The notes: a model not told the origin generated them from the letters alone. 24,437 bases of DNA from Bacteroides sp. CAG:927 (GCA_000431155.1 HF985625.1:1-24437); one strand, 5' to 3'; positions 1 to 8,760 are shown, numbered from the stretch's first letter. Numbers and translations: made by a program.

Positions 1-85
1 AAGTACAAGACATTTTTAAATGAAAGAGCCGTGTGGTCCTTATTGATTTTTTAGCATTATGCTTAAAAAAATTAAAATATTTTGG

Positions 86-93
86 TAACTTTG
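86..93 (+). promoter_or_regulatory. Candidate -7 promoter box for the nqr operon
   Basis: TAACTTTG matches the Bacteroidota -7 consensus TAnnTTTG and lies 54 bases before the nqrA start, in an AT-rich leader (1-147) that holds nothing else I recognise. I do not see a convincing TTTG -33 element at the usual 19-21 base spacing, so the call rests on the -7 box and its position. Confidence 0.5.
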
Positions 94-147
94 CGCCTAT
101 TATATAGTTCACATCATTATCGCAATTTTTCAAGCATTTACCAATAG

Positions 148-1497
148 ATGTCAACATCCATTCACATTAAGCGCGGGCTTGATCTCAAGCTTAAAGGCGC
201 TGTGACCGACAACGCAATAATCAGTTGCCCGGCGGCATCTGCTGCCGTGGAGCCGATCGATTTCCCGGGGTTTGTGCCAAAACTCACCGTAAAGGAGAGC
301 GACAGTGTGGAAGTGGGTTCACCCCTGCTTTGCGACAAGAACCACCCCGATGTATGCTTAACCTCTCCACTGGCCGGCAAAGTTGCCAAGATAGAGCGCG
401 GCGAACGCCGGCGCATAGTGCGCGTGGTAATTGAGGCCTCCAAAGACCAGACCTATGTAACCTACAGCACCGCCGAAGCACGACAGGGCAACCCCGAAGC
501 CATCCGCCTGCTTCTCCAGCAGAGCGGCATGTGGGCCATGATGCGCCAGCTGCCGTATGACATCGTGCCCAAGTATGACATTGTGCCGGCCAACATCTTT
601 GTCAGCGCATTCAACAGCGCTCCCCTTGCCCCCGATTACAGCATTTTGCTCGCCGATAAAGCCAAGGAACTTCAGGCTGGTGCAGACGCTCTCACAAAGC
701 TCACTCCGGGCAAAATTTACTACTCCACTCGTCCCGGCACAGCAGTTCCGGTACCTCACGGTGTGGAGCACGTGGAAATTTACGGCCCGCATCCCGCAGG
801 CTTGCCGAGCATTCAGGCCGACAACCTCGCACCGGTCAACAAAGGCGAAAGCGTACTGTTGCTTGATGCCGTAACACTGGCACGCATAGGTGAGCTTCTG
901 CTCACCGGCAAAACCGATTGGCAATGCGTCATAGCCTTGTGCGGTTCGGAAGTGGAAACACCCCGATACGTAAGCACATGTGCCGGTGCCGCTCTCTCAC
1001 CCATCCTGCAGGGCGATGTGAAAAACGACAATTGCCATCACCGTATCATAGCCGGAAGTGTTCTCACAGGCGTCAATGCCGGAGAAAACGGCTATCTCCA
1101 TTTCCCGTACCAGCAGGTCACAGTTATCCCCGAAGGCGATGATGTGGACGAATTCATGGGATGGGCCTCACTCAGCCCCAACAAAATGAGCGTAAACCGC
1201 TCATTCCTATCCGCCCTGTTACCGGGTAAGAAATTCGCCCCCGATGCCCGACTTCTTGGTGGCAGAAGAGCCATGATCATGTCAGGACAGTATGACAAGG
1301 TACTGCCAATGGACATTCTTCCCGAATATCTCATCAAAGCAATATTGGCCCGCGACATTGACAAAATGGAGCAATTGGGCATTTACGAAGTGACTCCCGC
1401 CGATTTTGCATTGTGCGAATATATCGACCCCTCCAAACTGGAGCTTCAGAAAATAGTGCGTGAAGGCCTTGATTACCTGCGCAAAGAGCTTGAATAA
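148..1497 (+). CDS. nqrA: Na+-translocating NADH:quinone reductase subunit A
   Basis: NqrA is the cytoplasmic-side peripheral subunit of Na+-NQR, the respiratory complex that oxidises NADH, reduces quinone and pumps Na+ out. The 449-residue product has the family's usual length, and its N-terminus (IHIKRGLDLKLKGAV, about residues 5-19) matches the conserved KxGLDLxxxG opening of NqrA. It has no signal peptide or membrane segment, as expected. It is the first gene of a complete A-F set in canonical order; nqrB begins 20 bases after its stop. The ATG at 148 is the first in frame and sits 54 bases after a TAnnTTTG box. Identification is secure from both sequence and operon context. Confidence 0.97.
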   Translation: MSTSIHIKRGLDLKLKGAVTDNAIISCPAASAAVEPIDFPGFVPKLTVKESDSVEVGSPLLCDKNHPDVCLTSPLAGKVAKIERGERRRIVRVVIEASKDQTYVTYSTAEARQGNPEAIRLLLQQSGMWAMMRQLPYDIVPKYDIVPANIFVSAFNSAPLAPDYSILLADKAKELQAGADALTKLTPGKIYYSTRPGTAVPVPHGVEHVEIYGPHPAGLPSIQADNLAPVNKGESVLLLDAVTLARIGELLLTGKTDWQCVIALCGSEVETPRYVSTCAGAALSPILQGDVKNDNCHHRIIAGSVLTGVNAGENGYLHFPYQQVTVIPEGDDVDEFMGWASLSPNKMSVNRSFLSALLPGKKFAPDARLLGGRRAMIMSGQYDKVLPMDILPEYLIKAILARDIDKMEQLGIYEVTPADFALCEYIDPSKLELQKIVREGLDYLRKELE

Positions 1498-1517
1498 CTA
1501 TACAACCCAAAATATCT

Positions 1518-2720
1518 ATGTTACGAAAATATCTGAACCGTATAAAACCGCACTTCATGCCCGGCGGAAAGCTTCAGTCGCTTCAGTCGGTGTTTGAGGG
1601 GTTTGAGACGTTTCTCTACACACCGGAGTCCACTTCGCAGTCAGGAGTCCACATCCATGACAGCCTTGACTCCAAGCGCGTGATGATACTGGTGGTGCTT
1701 GCCCTGATGCCATGCTTCTTCTTCGGCATGTACAACACCGGCTATCAGAACCTTGTAGCCGGCGGAGCCACCGAATTCCCATTCTGGTCCATTATGGCCT
1801 ACGGTTTTTTGGCCATTCTACCGTCGGTAGTGGTTACTTATGTCGTGGGGTTGGGCATTGAGTTCATAATCGCCCAGATGCGTCATGAGGAAATTCAGGA
1901 AGGATTTCTTGTTACCGGCATACTCATCCCTATGATATGCCCCATTGAAACCCCGCTATGGATGATTGCAGTAGCCACCGCTTTCTCCGTGATTTTTGTC
2001 AAAGAAGTATTCGGCGGCACAGGCTACAATATATTCAATGTGGCCCTTGTCACACGTGCTTTCCTTTTCTTTGCTTATCCGGCACAAATGAGCGGCGACC
2101 ATGTGTTCGTGGCCACATCCAAGATTTTCGGCCTCGGCATACAGGCTCCTGACGGATTCTCAGGCGCGACACCGCTGGGACAGATTGCCACACAAACCGC
2201 CGGCCAGCTTCATCTGACTGACCTTGCCGGAAACGCCATCACCACTTGGCAGGCTTTTCTCGGACTCATCCCCGGCTCATTTGGTGAAACATCCACTCTT
2301 TGCGTGTGCATCGGCGGTGCCATTCTCCTCTTTACAGGAATTGCCAACTGGCGCATAATTCTTTCCGTTGTGCTCGGCGGCCTCCTGATGGGCTGGATTG
2401 CCAACCTTTGTGCCACACCCACCTACCCCGCCTCTTATCTCACTCCGTGGCAGCAGCTCTGCTATGGCGGATTTGCTTTTGCAGCCGTGTTCATGGCCAC
2501 TGACCCTGTCACCGCAGCCCGCACCGGCACAGGCAAATACATTTATGGAGCCTTGGTAGGAATAATGGCTGTACTGATTCGTGTTTACAACAACGGCTAT
2601 CCCGAAGGTGCCATGCTCGCCGTGCTCCTTGGCAATGCTCTCGCACCGCTCATTGACTACTGCGTTGTGCAGGCCAACATCAACCGCCGCATGCGCCGTT
2701 TGAAAGCCAAAGTAGAATAA
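1518..2720 (+). CDS. nqrB: Na+-translocating NADH:quinone reductase subunit B
   Basis: NqrB is the large integral-membrane subunit that carries covalent FMN and riboflavin and forms much of the sodium path. The 400-residue product has about ten hydrophobic segments, beginning near residue 55 (RVMILVVLALMPCFFFGMY). The flavinylation motif SGAT is at residues 215-218, making Thr218 the predicted FMN-phosphothreonine; the codon lies at 2169-2171. The attachment requires a flavin transferase (ApbE), which is not in this window. The N-terminus is soluble up to about residue 50. The gene lies 20 bases after nqrA and 23 before nqrC, within the same operon. Confidence 0.97.
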   Translation: MLRKYLNRIKPHFMPGGKLQSLQSVFEGFETFLYTPESTSQSGVHIHDSLDSKRVMILVVLALMPCFFFGMYNTGYQNLVAGGATEFPFWSIMAYGFLAILPSVVVTYVVGLGIEFIIAQMRHEEIQEGFLVTGILIPMICPIETPLWMIAVATAFSVIFVKEVFGGTGYNIFNVALVTRAFLFFAYPAQMSGDHVFVATSKIFGLGIQAPDGFSGATPLGQIATQTAGQLHLTDLAGNAITTWQAFLGLIPGSFGETSTLCVCIGGAILLFTGIANWRIILSVVLGGLLMGWIANLCATPTYPASYLTPWQQLCYGGFAFAAVFMATDPVTAARTGTGKYIYGALVGIMAVLIRVYNNGYPEGAMLAVLLGNALAPLIDYCVVQANINRRMRRLKAKVE

Positions 2721-2743
2721 CCTAATTATTCAGCTACACTACA

Positions 2744-3451
2744 ATGAACAAGCAATCCAATATTTACACCACCATATATATTATAGTGCTGGTGCTGATA
2801 GTAGGGTCGGCTCTCGCCCTCACCTCACTGTCGCTGCGTGACCGCCAGCAAGCCAATATCGATGCCGACAAGATGCGGCAGATTCTGGCTTCCGTGCACG
2901 TGACGCCCGACAAACAGAATATCATCTCCGATTACCAGAAATATGTGACCCGCTCTTTTGTTGTAAACTCTCAGGGTCGGGAAATCCCCGGAGATGCCTT
3001 TACTATAAACGTGGCAGAGCAAGCCAAACTGCCTGATGCCGAACGCCGGTTGCCGGTATTTGAATGTACTCTTGACAACGGCGAGACAAAATATATCCTG
3101 CCCATGTACGGAGCCGGCCTTTGGGGCCCGATTTGGGGCTATGTGGCATTTGATGCCAACGGCTCCACTATCTATGGCGCTTACTTCGCCCATCAGGGAG
3201 AAACTCCCGGACTGGGTGCCGAAATTGAAAAACCGGCATTCTCCAATCAATTTGTTGGCAAGAGCGTGACACCCGATGGCAGCGATTTCATGCCAGTGGC
3301 CGTGGTGAAGAAAGGGCAAAAGCCCGCTGGCGGCGAAGATTATGTTGACGGCATATCCGGCGGCACAATCACATCCAAAGGCGTGAGCGCAATGTTTGCC
3401 AACTGCATCACTCCCTACAAAACATTCCTCCACAATCTCAGCATTCAGTAA
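2744..3451 (+). CDS. nqrC: Na+-translocating NADH:quinone reductase subunit C
   Basis: NqrC carries the second covalent FMN of Na+-NQR on its periplasmic domain and passes electrons between NqrF/NqrD-E and NqrB. The 235-residue product has one N-terminal membrane anchor (about residues 9-28) followed by an FMN-binding domain. The flavinylation motif is SGGT at 205-208, predicting FMN on Thr208, followed by the expected ITSKGV. Vibrio-type proteins read SGAT here; Gly in the third position is still allowed by the general SGxT rule. The nqrD start follows only 3 bases after the stop, so translation is probably coupled. Confidence 0.97.
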   Translation: MNKQSNIYTTIYIIVLVLIVGSALALTSLSLRDRQQANIDADKMRQILASVHVTPDKQNIISDYQKYVTRSFVVNSQGREIPGDAFTINVAEQAKLPDAERRLPVFECTLDNGETKYILPMYGAGLWGPIWGYVAFDANGSTIYGAYFAHQGETPGLGAEIEKPAFSNQFVGKSVTPDGSDFMPVAVVKKGQKPAGGEDYVDGISGGTITSKGVSAMFANCITPYKTFLHNLSIQ

Positions 3452-3454
3452 GCC

Positions 3455-4081
3455 ATGGCAGAAAAGATAAGTAACAAGAGCGTCCTGCTCAACCCCTTTT
3501 CCAAAAACAATCCGGTGATCGTGCAGATTCTCGGCATCTGCTCAGTGCTCGCAGTCACCGCCAAATTAGAGCCCGCCATAGTGATGGGCATATCAGTAAT
3601 TGCCGTCCTCGCATTCAGCAATGTCATCATTTCGCTGCTGCGCAACACCATCCCCACCAACATCCGCATCATCGTGCAGCTCGTGGTAGTGGCCGGCCTC
3701 GTGGTCATAGTTGACCAGCTGCTCAAAGCCTACACCTACGATGTGAGCAAACAGCTGTCGGTATTCATAGGCCTCATAATCACCAACTGTATTCTCATGG
3801 GCCGTCTGGAAGCTTTTGCCATGGCCAATAAGCCCTGGCCTTCATTTCTTGACGGAGTGGGCAACGGCATCGGCTATGCCATAATCCTTATCATAGTAGG
3901 CTTTTTCCGCGAGCTTCTCGGCAGCGGTACACTTTTGGGCTATCAGGTAATACCCCAGTGGTGCTATGAACACGGTTATGTCAACAACGGACTCATGATT
4001 CTGCCCCCGATGGCCCTTGTGGTTGTGGGTTGCATAATCTGGGTTCACCGTTCACGCAACAAGGACCTTCAGGAAAATTAA
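3455..4081 (+). CDS. nqrD: Na+-translocating NADH:quinone reductase subunit D
   Basis: NqrD is an integral-membrane subunit with about six helices that pairs with NqrE in inverted topology. In the Vibrio enzyme the two subunits hold an intramembrane iron centre between them through conserved cysteines. Here the 208-residue product has Cys29 (in LGICS) and Cys112 (in ITNCILMG), the expected pair. The stretch NCILMGRLEAFAMANKP (about 111-127) is the family's most recognisable sequence. The gene is 3 bases from nqrC and 26 from nqrE. Confidence 0.97.
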   Translation: MAEKISNKSVLLNPFSKNNPVIVQILGICSVLAVTAKLEPAIVMGISVIAVLAFSNVIISLLRNTIPTNIRIIVQLVVVAGLVVIVDQLLKAYTYDVSKQLSVFIGLIITNCILMGRLEAFAMANKPWPSFLDGVGNGIGYAIILIIVGFFRELLGSGTLLGYQVIPQWCYEHGYVNNGLMILPPMALVVVGCIIWVHRSRNKDLQEN

Positions 4082-4107
4082 TTGTCACACCCCAAGGAAA
4101 TTAACAA

Positions 4108-4725
4108 ATGGAAAATCTAAATCTGTTCATAAGGTCAATTTTTGTTGACAACATGATATTTGCCTACTTCCTGGGCATGTGCTCATTTCTGGCAGTATCA
4201 AAAAATGTGAAAACAGCCCTGGGTCTCGGTGTGGCAGTAACATTCATGCTCACCATCACCCTGCCTATCAATTATCTGCTTGAAACTTATGTGCTCCGCG
4301 CCGGTGCCCTCACTTGGCTCGGCCCCGAATACGCTGATGTTGACCTCAGCTTCCTCTCGCTCATAATGTTCATAGCAGTGATTGCTTCCATGACTCAGCT
4401 CGTGGAGATGGCCGTGGAAAAATACTCGCCGTCGCTTTACGCCTCTCTCGGCATATTCCTGCCGCTTATAGCTGTGAACTGCGCCATACTCGGCGGTTCG
4501 CTGTTCATGCAGCAGCGAGGTTTCGGAAGCGTTTGGACAGCCACTTGCGCCGGCGCCGGATGGGGTCTCGGCTGGCTCTTGGCCATTGTGGCCATCGCTG
4601 CCATACGCGAGCGGCTCGTCACTTACTCCAACATTCCCAAACCCCTTCGTGGCACCGGCATCACTTTCATCCTCACAGCTCTCATGGGCATAGCCTTCAT
4701 GAGCTTCCTGGGCATTAAACTTTAA
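4108..4725 (+). CDS. nqrE: Na+-translocating NADH:quinone reductase subunit E
   Basis: NqrE is the second six-helix membrane subunit of Na+-NQR and the pseudo-symmetric partner of NqrD. The 205-residue product shows the predicted iron-ligand cysteines at Cys25 (FLGMCSFLAVSK) and Cys125 (AVNCAILGG). An AAGGA run about 9 bases before the ATG is one of the clearer Shine-Dalgarno-like sequences in this operon. A short loop rich in acidic residues (about 72-80, GPEYADVDL) separates two hydrophobic segments, as is usual for this subunit. nqrF starts 12 bases after the stop. Confidence 0.97.
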   Translation: MENLNLFIRSIFVDNMIFAYFLGMCSFLAVSKNVKTALGLGVAVTFMLTITLPINYLLETYVLRAGALTWLGPEYADVDLSFLSLIMFIAVIASMTQLVEMAVEKYSPSLYASLGIFLPLIAVNCAILGGSLFMQQRGFGSVWTATCAGAGWGLGWLLAIVAIAAIRERLVTYSNIPKPLRGTGITFILTALMGIAFMSFLGIKL

Positions 4726-4737
4726 GCATAGCTAACA

Positions 4738-6042
4738 ATGACACTGAATATGATACTTCTCAGCACATCAGCATCCACACTCACTCTCATTGCAGGTGTG
4801 GGCGTGTTCCTGCTCATCACCCTGCTCCTTGTGGCTGTGCTCCTCATAGCCAAGCACTATCTGGTGCACTCAGGCAAAGTGAAAATCACCGTCAATAACG
4901 ACACCGTGGTTGAAGCCGACTCCGGTAAAGCACTGTTGGGCACCATGGCCGACTGCAATGTTTTCCTTCCCTCCGCTTGCGGCGGCAAAGGCAGCTGCGG
5001 ACAGTGCAAGGTACAGGTGTTTGAGGGCGGTGGCAATATCCTCCCCACAGAAACTGTCCACTTCTCACGCAAACAAATCAAGGACCACTGGCGTCTCGCT
5101 TGTCAGGTGAAAGTGAAAGAAGACATGAAAATCGGCGTACCCGCATCCGTGCTTGACATCAAGGAGTGGGAATGCACCGTTATCTCCAACCGCAATGTGG
5201 CTACATTCATCAAAGAATTTATCGTGGCTCTCCCTCACGGCCAGCACATGGACTTCATCCCCGGCTCATATGCCCAGATCAAAATCCCTGCCTACTCCAT
5301 GGATTACGACAAGGATATCGACAAGGCCCTGATAGGTGACGAATATCTGCCCGCATGGCAAAAATTCGGTCTGTTCACCCTTAAGTGCAAGAATGAAGAA
5401 CCCACCGTTCGCGCCTACTCAATGGCCAACTATCCGGCCGAAGGCGACCGCATAATGCTCACCGTGCGCATCGCCACCCCCCCCTTCAAGCCCAAACCCG
5501 AAGTAGGATTCCAGGATGTGATGCCCGGCATAGCTTCAAGCTACATCTTCACACTCAAACCCGGCGACAAAGTGCTCATGAGCGGTCCTTATGGAGATTT
5601 CCATCCCATATTCGACTCCAAGAAAGAGATGATGTGGATAGGCGGCGGTGCCGGTATGGCCCCCCTGCGTGCCCAAATCATGCACATGACCCGCTCGCTC
5701 AACTGCCGCAACAGAGAAATGCATTATTTCTACGGTGCACGTGCGCTCAACGAGGTGTTCTATCTTCAGGACTTCCTGCAACTTGAGAAAGAATTCCCCA
5801 ACTTCCACTTCCATCTGGCTCTTGACCGTCCCGACCCCGCAGCTGATGCAGCCGGAGTGAAATATACTCCCGGATTTGTGCATCAGGTAATTTACGAAAC
5901 CTACCTCAAGAACCACGAAGCACCCGAAGATATAGAATACTATATGTGTGGACCAGGCCCGATGAGTGCGGCTGTCAACAAAATGCTGGATTCTCTCGGA
6001 GTAGATCCCGAAAACATACATTACGACAACTTCGGAGGTTAA
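4738..6042 (+). CDS. nqrF: Na+-translocating NADH:quinone reductase subunit F
   Basis: NqrF is the electron-entry subunit: it oxidises NADH through FAD and a [2Fe-2S] centre and delivers electrons to the membrane part. The 434-residue product has one N-terminal membrane helix (about 13-40). A ferredoxin domain follows, with ligands Cys81, Cys87, Cys90 and Cys122. Then comes a ferredoxin-reductase module with the FAD motif RAYSMA (225-230), the NADH-binding glycine loop GGGAGMAP (302-309) and CGPGPM (404-409), ending in the conserved NFGG. The start at 4738 was chosen over Met5 because it follows nqrE by 12 bases. It is the last gene of the operon; a terminator begins 19 bases after its stop. 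Confidence 0.98.
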   Translation: MTLNMILLSTSASTLTLIAGVGVFLLITLLLVAVLLIAKHYLVHSGKVKITVNNDTVVEADSGKALLGTMADCNVFLPSACGGKGSCGQCKVQVFEGGGNILPTETVHFSRKQIKDHWRLACQVKVKEDMKIGVPASVLDIKEWECTVISNRNVATFIKEFIVALPHGQHMDFIPGSYAQIKIPAYSMDYDKDIDKALIGDEYLPAWQKFGLFTLKCKNEEPTVRAYSMANYPAEGDRIMLTVRIATPPFKPKPEVGFQDVMPGIASSYIFTLKPGDKVLMSGPYGDFHPIFDSKKEMMWIGGGAGMAPLRAQIMHMTRSLNCRNREMHYFYGARALNEVFYLQDFLQLEKEFPNFHFHLALDRPDPAADAAGVKYTPGFVHQVIYETYLKNHEAPEDIEYYMCGPGPMSAAVNKMLDSLGVDPENIHYDNFGG

Positions 6043-6061
6043 AATCCTGAATCACAATATC

Positions 6062-6089
6062 AAGCGCGTCATTTAGACGCGCTTTTTTT
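6062..6089 (+). terminator. Intrinsic terminator of the nqr operon
   Basis: AAGCGCGTC (6062-6070) pairs perfectly with GACGCGCTT (6076-6084) across a 5-base loop, and the run of seven T at 6083-6089 follows directly. Position just after nqrF and the T-tract make this a textbook Rho-independent terminator. Confidence 0.93.
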
Positions 6090-6150
6090 ATGTCCGGGAA
6101 TTAATGATACCAACTTCATGTAATTTTTTTTGAAAAAAATATCCTGAAAA

Positions 6151-6182
6151 TTTGCAGGACAAAAAAAGTCATCATACATTTG
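6151..6182 (+). promoter_or_regulatory. Promoter of the TraB-ABC-GntR operon
   Basis: TTTG at 6151-6154 and TACATTTG at 6175-6182 are separated by exactly 20 bases, matching the Bacteroidota primary-sigma consensus (TTTG, 19-21 bases, TAnnTTTG). It is the best-formed promoter in the window. Transcription should begin near 6189, inside the palindrome at 6184-6207, leaving a leader of about 57 bases before the ATG at 6246. Confidence 0.85.
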
Positions 6183-6183
6183 C

Positions 6184-6207
6184 AGTGTTGTAGTTAAGTA
6201 CAACACT
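6184..6207 (+). promoter_or_regulatory. Perfect palindrome at the transcription start, candidate GntR operator
   Basis: AGTGTTGTA (6184-6192) is followed by six bases and then its exact reverse complement TACAACACT (6199-6207). It starts 1 base after the -7 box, so a protein bound there would block initiation. The outer half-sites AGTGT/ACACT resemble the inverted repeat I recall for the Bacillus YtrA repressor (AGTGTA/TACACT), and a YtrA-like GntR gene ends this same operon. In RNA it could instead form a leader hairpin. There is no T-tract, so it is not a terminator. Confidence 0.6.
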
Positions 6208-6245
6208 AAAACATTCCAACACTCATTGACTTTATTAAACACGAT

Positions 6246-7130
6246 ATGAAAAAGTTTGTTATGACACTCACCGCTGTTCTTGCCGTCACTCTTTCGGCAC
6301 AGGCACAGCTATTATGGAAAATCTCAGGCAACGGCATTGAAAAACCGTCCTACATAGTAGGCACTCACCACGTTGCCCCTATCGGTATGCAGGATTCAAT
6401 ACCGGGCCTCATGAAGGCGCTTCAGGCCACTGACCAAGTATGGGGAGAACTGGTCATGAGCGAAATGGCCTCGCCGCAAGGTATGGTGGAACTGCAAAAG
6501 TACATGGCAGCTCCCGCCGACAGCACTCTCAACGTGCTTCTGTCGCCCGCACAGATTGATTCGGTAGCAAACCTCATATCAAAATATGCAGGCCAGGCAA
6601 TCCCCACGCAGCAGCTCATTTATCTGCGTCCGGCTGTATTGGGAGCACAACTCGCCGTGCTTCAGAACATGAATGCAATACCCGGATTCAACCCCAATGC
6701 ACAGCTCGACAATATAATCCAACAGCTCGGAGCAAAAGCCGGCAAAAGCATCCACGGACTTGAAACCATCACACAGCAACTCAACCTGCTCTACGGCTCA
6801 CCCCTCACCGAGCAGGCAACCGACCTAATGAAAATGGTGCGCAATGATGCCACCGCCGCATCCAAAGCCCGCGACATGGCACGCGCATACCTCAGCGGCG
6901 ACCTTGACGCCATCAACAAATTTATGACTGACCCCGATTTCGGCATGTCACCTCAGGAAGCCGACAAACTCATCTACAACCGCAACTCCGCATGGGTTGA
7001 CTTCCTCATTGGCGCACTCCCCACCACCTCAATGCTCATAGCAGTTGGCGCAGGCCACCTCCCCGGCGAAAAAGGCGTAATCAGCCTACTCAAAAAAGCA
7101 GGCTTCAATGTCACACCTGTAGAAGAATAA
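6246..7130 (+). CDS. TraB/GumN-family secreted protein
   Basis: This 294-residue protein has a signal peptide (hydrophobic core about 5-17, likely cleavage after SAQA near residue 20) and belongs to the TraB/GumN family (Pfam TraB, PF01963). It carries the two family GxxH-type motifs: VGTHH at 38-42 and GAGHLPG near 268-274. A Glu at about 68 and GLET in the middle are also typical. The fold is related to Tiki/EreA-like putative metal-dependent hydrolases. Biochemical activity is unproven for most bacterial members, so I assign only an extracytoplasmic, possibly hydrolytic role. Only 6 bases separate it from the ABC ATPase gene, so it is probably the first gene of that operon, which is an unusual partner for this family. 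Confidence 0.85.
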   Translation: MKKFVMTLTAVLAVTLSAQAQLLWKISGNGIEKPSYIVGTHHVAPIGMQDSIPGLMKALQATDQVWGELVMSEMASPQGMVELQKYMAAPADSTLNVLLSPAQIDSVANLISKYAGQAIPTQQLIYLRPAVLGAQLAVLQNMNAIPGFNPNAQLDNIIQQLGAKAGKSIHGLETITQQLNLLYGSPLTEQATDLMKMVRNDATAASKARDMARAYLSGDLDAINKFMTDPDFGMSPQEADKLIYNRNSAWVDFLIGALPTTSMLIAVGAGHLPGEKGVISLLKKAGFNVTPVEE

Positions 7131-7136
7131 TACGCA

Positions 7137-7991
7137 ATGATTCAGATCCACAATCTCACCTACCGCTACCACAACGGCTTCACAGCCCTTAGCGACATCA
7201 ATTGCTCCATAAGCACCGGCATACACCTGCTTTTGGGTGAAAACGGAGCCGGCAAAACCACTTTTATGCACATCATCGCAGGACTGCGCACCCCCACACA
7301 AGGCTCATGCCTTGTATATGGCGAGCCATCATACATGCGCATGCCCTCTACCCTCTCCAATCTCTTCATCTATACCGACAACATGATGCTTCCGTGCAAA
7401 AACATCATGGAATACACCCGTAGTCATGCCCGTTTCTACCCCTCATTCTCCATGGAGATACTTCAGGAATGTCTTAGAGAGTTCGGCATGACTGGCTACG
7501 AGCCACTGGCAAGCCTGTCGTTCGGCAACAGGCGCAAAGCCCAGATTGCCTACGTGATTGCACTCAACACCGGCATACTGCTCCTTGACGAACCGGCCAA
7601 CGGACTTGACATCACAGCAAAACAATCGCTGAAACGTCTTCTTGCCCGATTCATAGGCCCGGAAAAATGCGTAATAATATCCACCCACACCGTAAGCGAC
7701 CTTGAATCTCTCTTTGACACTCTCACAGTGATACACAAAGGCCACCTCGTCACTTCAATGCCCGTATGGAAAATCACCGAACGGCTTGCATTCCTTTGTG
7801 ACATGATGCCCCCTCAGGAATGTCTGTACTGCGAACAGGATCAAGGTCTTTTCCGATATATCACCGTCCAGGAACAATCCGACCAACCTACCGACATCAA
7901 TTACCAGTTGCTCTATAATGCACTTCTCTCACCCAAAAGCAACGAAATAATTCAACTTCTTAACACTCCGAGCCATGACACAGACATCTGA
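7137..7991 (+). CDS. ABC transporter ATP-binding protein
   Basis: This 284-residue ATPase has Walker A GENGAGKTT (34-42), Walker B ILLLDEP (147-153) with GLD after it, and the H-loop His184 in STH. The signature is LSFGN (127-131) rather than LSGGQ, and the expected Q-loop Gln is not evident: about 78-83 reads IYTDNM. It resembles the YtrB/CcmA-like ABC-2 exporter ATPases that accompany small GntR regulators. Its last 17 bases overlap the start of the membrane gene at 7975, so the two are probably translated together as one transporter. The substrate cannot be inferred; related operons in Firmicutes respond to cell-wall antibiotics, which is only a loose guide here. Confidence 0.9.
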   Translation: MIQIHNLTYRYHNGFTALSDINCSISTGIHLLLGENGAGKTTFMHIIAGLRTPTQGSCLVYGEPSYMRMPSTLSNLFIYTDNMMLPCKNIMEYTRSHARFYPSFSMEILQECLREFGMTGYEPLASLSFGNRRKAQIAYVIALNTGILLLDEPANGLDITAKQSLKRLLARFIGPEKCVIISTHTVSDLESLFDTLTVIHKGHLVTSMPVWKITERLAFLCDMMPPQECLYCEQDQGLFRYITVQEQSDQPTDINYQLLYNALLSPKSNEIIQLLNTPSHDTDI

Positions 7992-8760
7992 AATAACCGT
8001 CCCCAAAGTGAGCAATCAATTCTCATGGAAACGAGCATGGGCAATTTCCTCGCTCTATGAGCCTGCAATTAAATGGCAAATGGCAATATATGCTCTCATG
8101 TCATTACTCACAGGAGCCATAACTTACACGCTCAACGCTTCAGCTTTTGGCATTTTGTCTATGGGACTACTGGGCACCGTAACCGGCTTTATGCTCTATT
8201 TCGGGCCAATTGTATTTGCTCGTAAAAGCAACATGGTGATTGAAACAACACTTCCGGCCACCAATGCAGAAAAATGCGCTTTCTACATACTCTATTCAGT
8301 AGTGGTTCTTCCGCTTCTCATCAATGTGCCTTATTATGCCGTTTTGCTCATCGGGAATGCCATTCACCCCATAGCCGACACACTTAAAGACATTATTGAT
8401 TTGCAAAACGAAGCCATCACCAAAACCTGTGGCATATCACTTTTGTCATCATTGCTCCCGATTACCGTGTGCCTCTATACACTTATGGCCAATGAGAAAA
8501 ACCGTATCGTAAAAGCCATACTGTGGACCATAGGCGTAAATATACTAATGGGCTTGGTCGGAGCCATTTATGGCGTTGTAATGGCTGTAAGCGGAACTCC
8601 TTTCGTTGAGGCCGACGCCACAGCCTCCACCTATGAACTTGGACAGCAGATTGGCAAACAGCTTAAAAACATCATTTTTATCAGCGGCCTGACATCCGGT
8701 GTCGTCTCGGCAATAATGATATGGCTGACCTGCCGCAAAATTTCCAACCGCCAATTATGA
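7975..8760 (+). CDS. ABC-2-type membrane protein, partner of the upstream ATPase
   Basis: The 261-residue product has about six hydrophobic segments (roughly 33-52, 60-80, 103-127, 152-171, 180-204 and 232-252) and no enzymatic motif, as in the permease component of small ABC-2 exporters. It lacks a signal peptide and begins with a polar stretch of about 30 residues. Its ATG lies inside the end of the ATPase gene and its stop overlaps the GntR ATG (ATGA at 8757-8760), so the three genes form a translationally coupled set. I recognise the role from topology and context rather than from a strong sequence motif. Confidence 0.75.
   Translation: MTQTSEITVPKVSNQFSWKRAWAISSLYEPAIKWQMAIYALMSLLTGAITYTLNASAFGILSMGLLGTVTGFMLYFGPIVFARKSNMVIETTLPATNAEKCAFYILYSVVVLPLLINVPYYAVLLIGNAIHPIADTLKDIIDLQNEAITKTCGISLLSSLLPITVCLYTLMANEKNRIVKAILWTIGVNILMGLVGAIYGVVMAVSGTPFVEADATASTYELGQQIGKQLKNIIFISGLTSGVVSAIMIWLTCRKISNRQL

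Noticed and set aside
1..147. Possible RNA gene or riboswitch in the leader before nqrA
   Set aside because: The stretch is AT-rich with no stable stem that I can draw by eye and no tRNA-like arms; only the -7 box is supported.
358..924. A 188-codon minus-strand open frame
   Set aside because: Antisense to nqrA, with no domain and no promoter.
2825..3433. A 202-codon minus-strand open frame
   Set aside because: Antisense to nqrC, which has a clear flavinylation motif. The long open frame reflects codon bias on the real strand.
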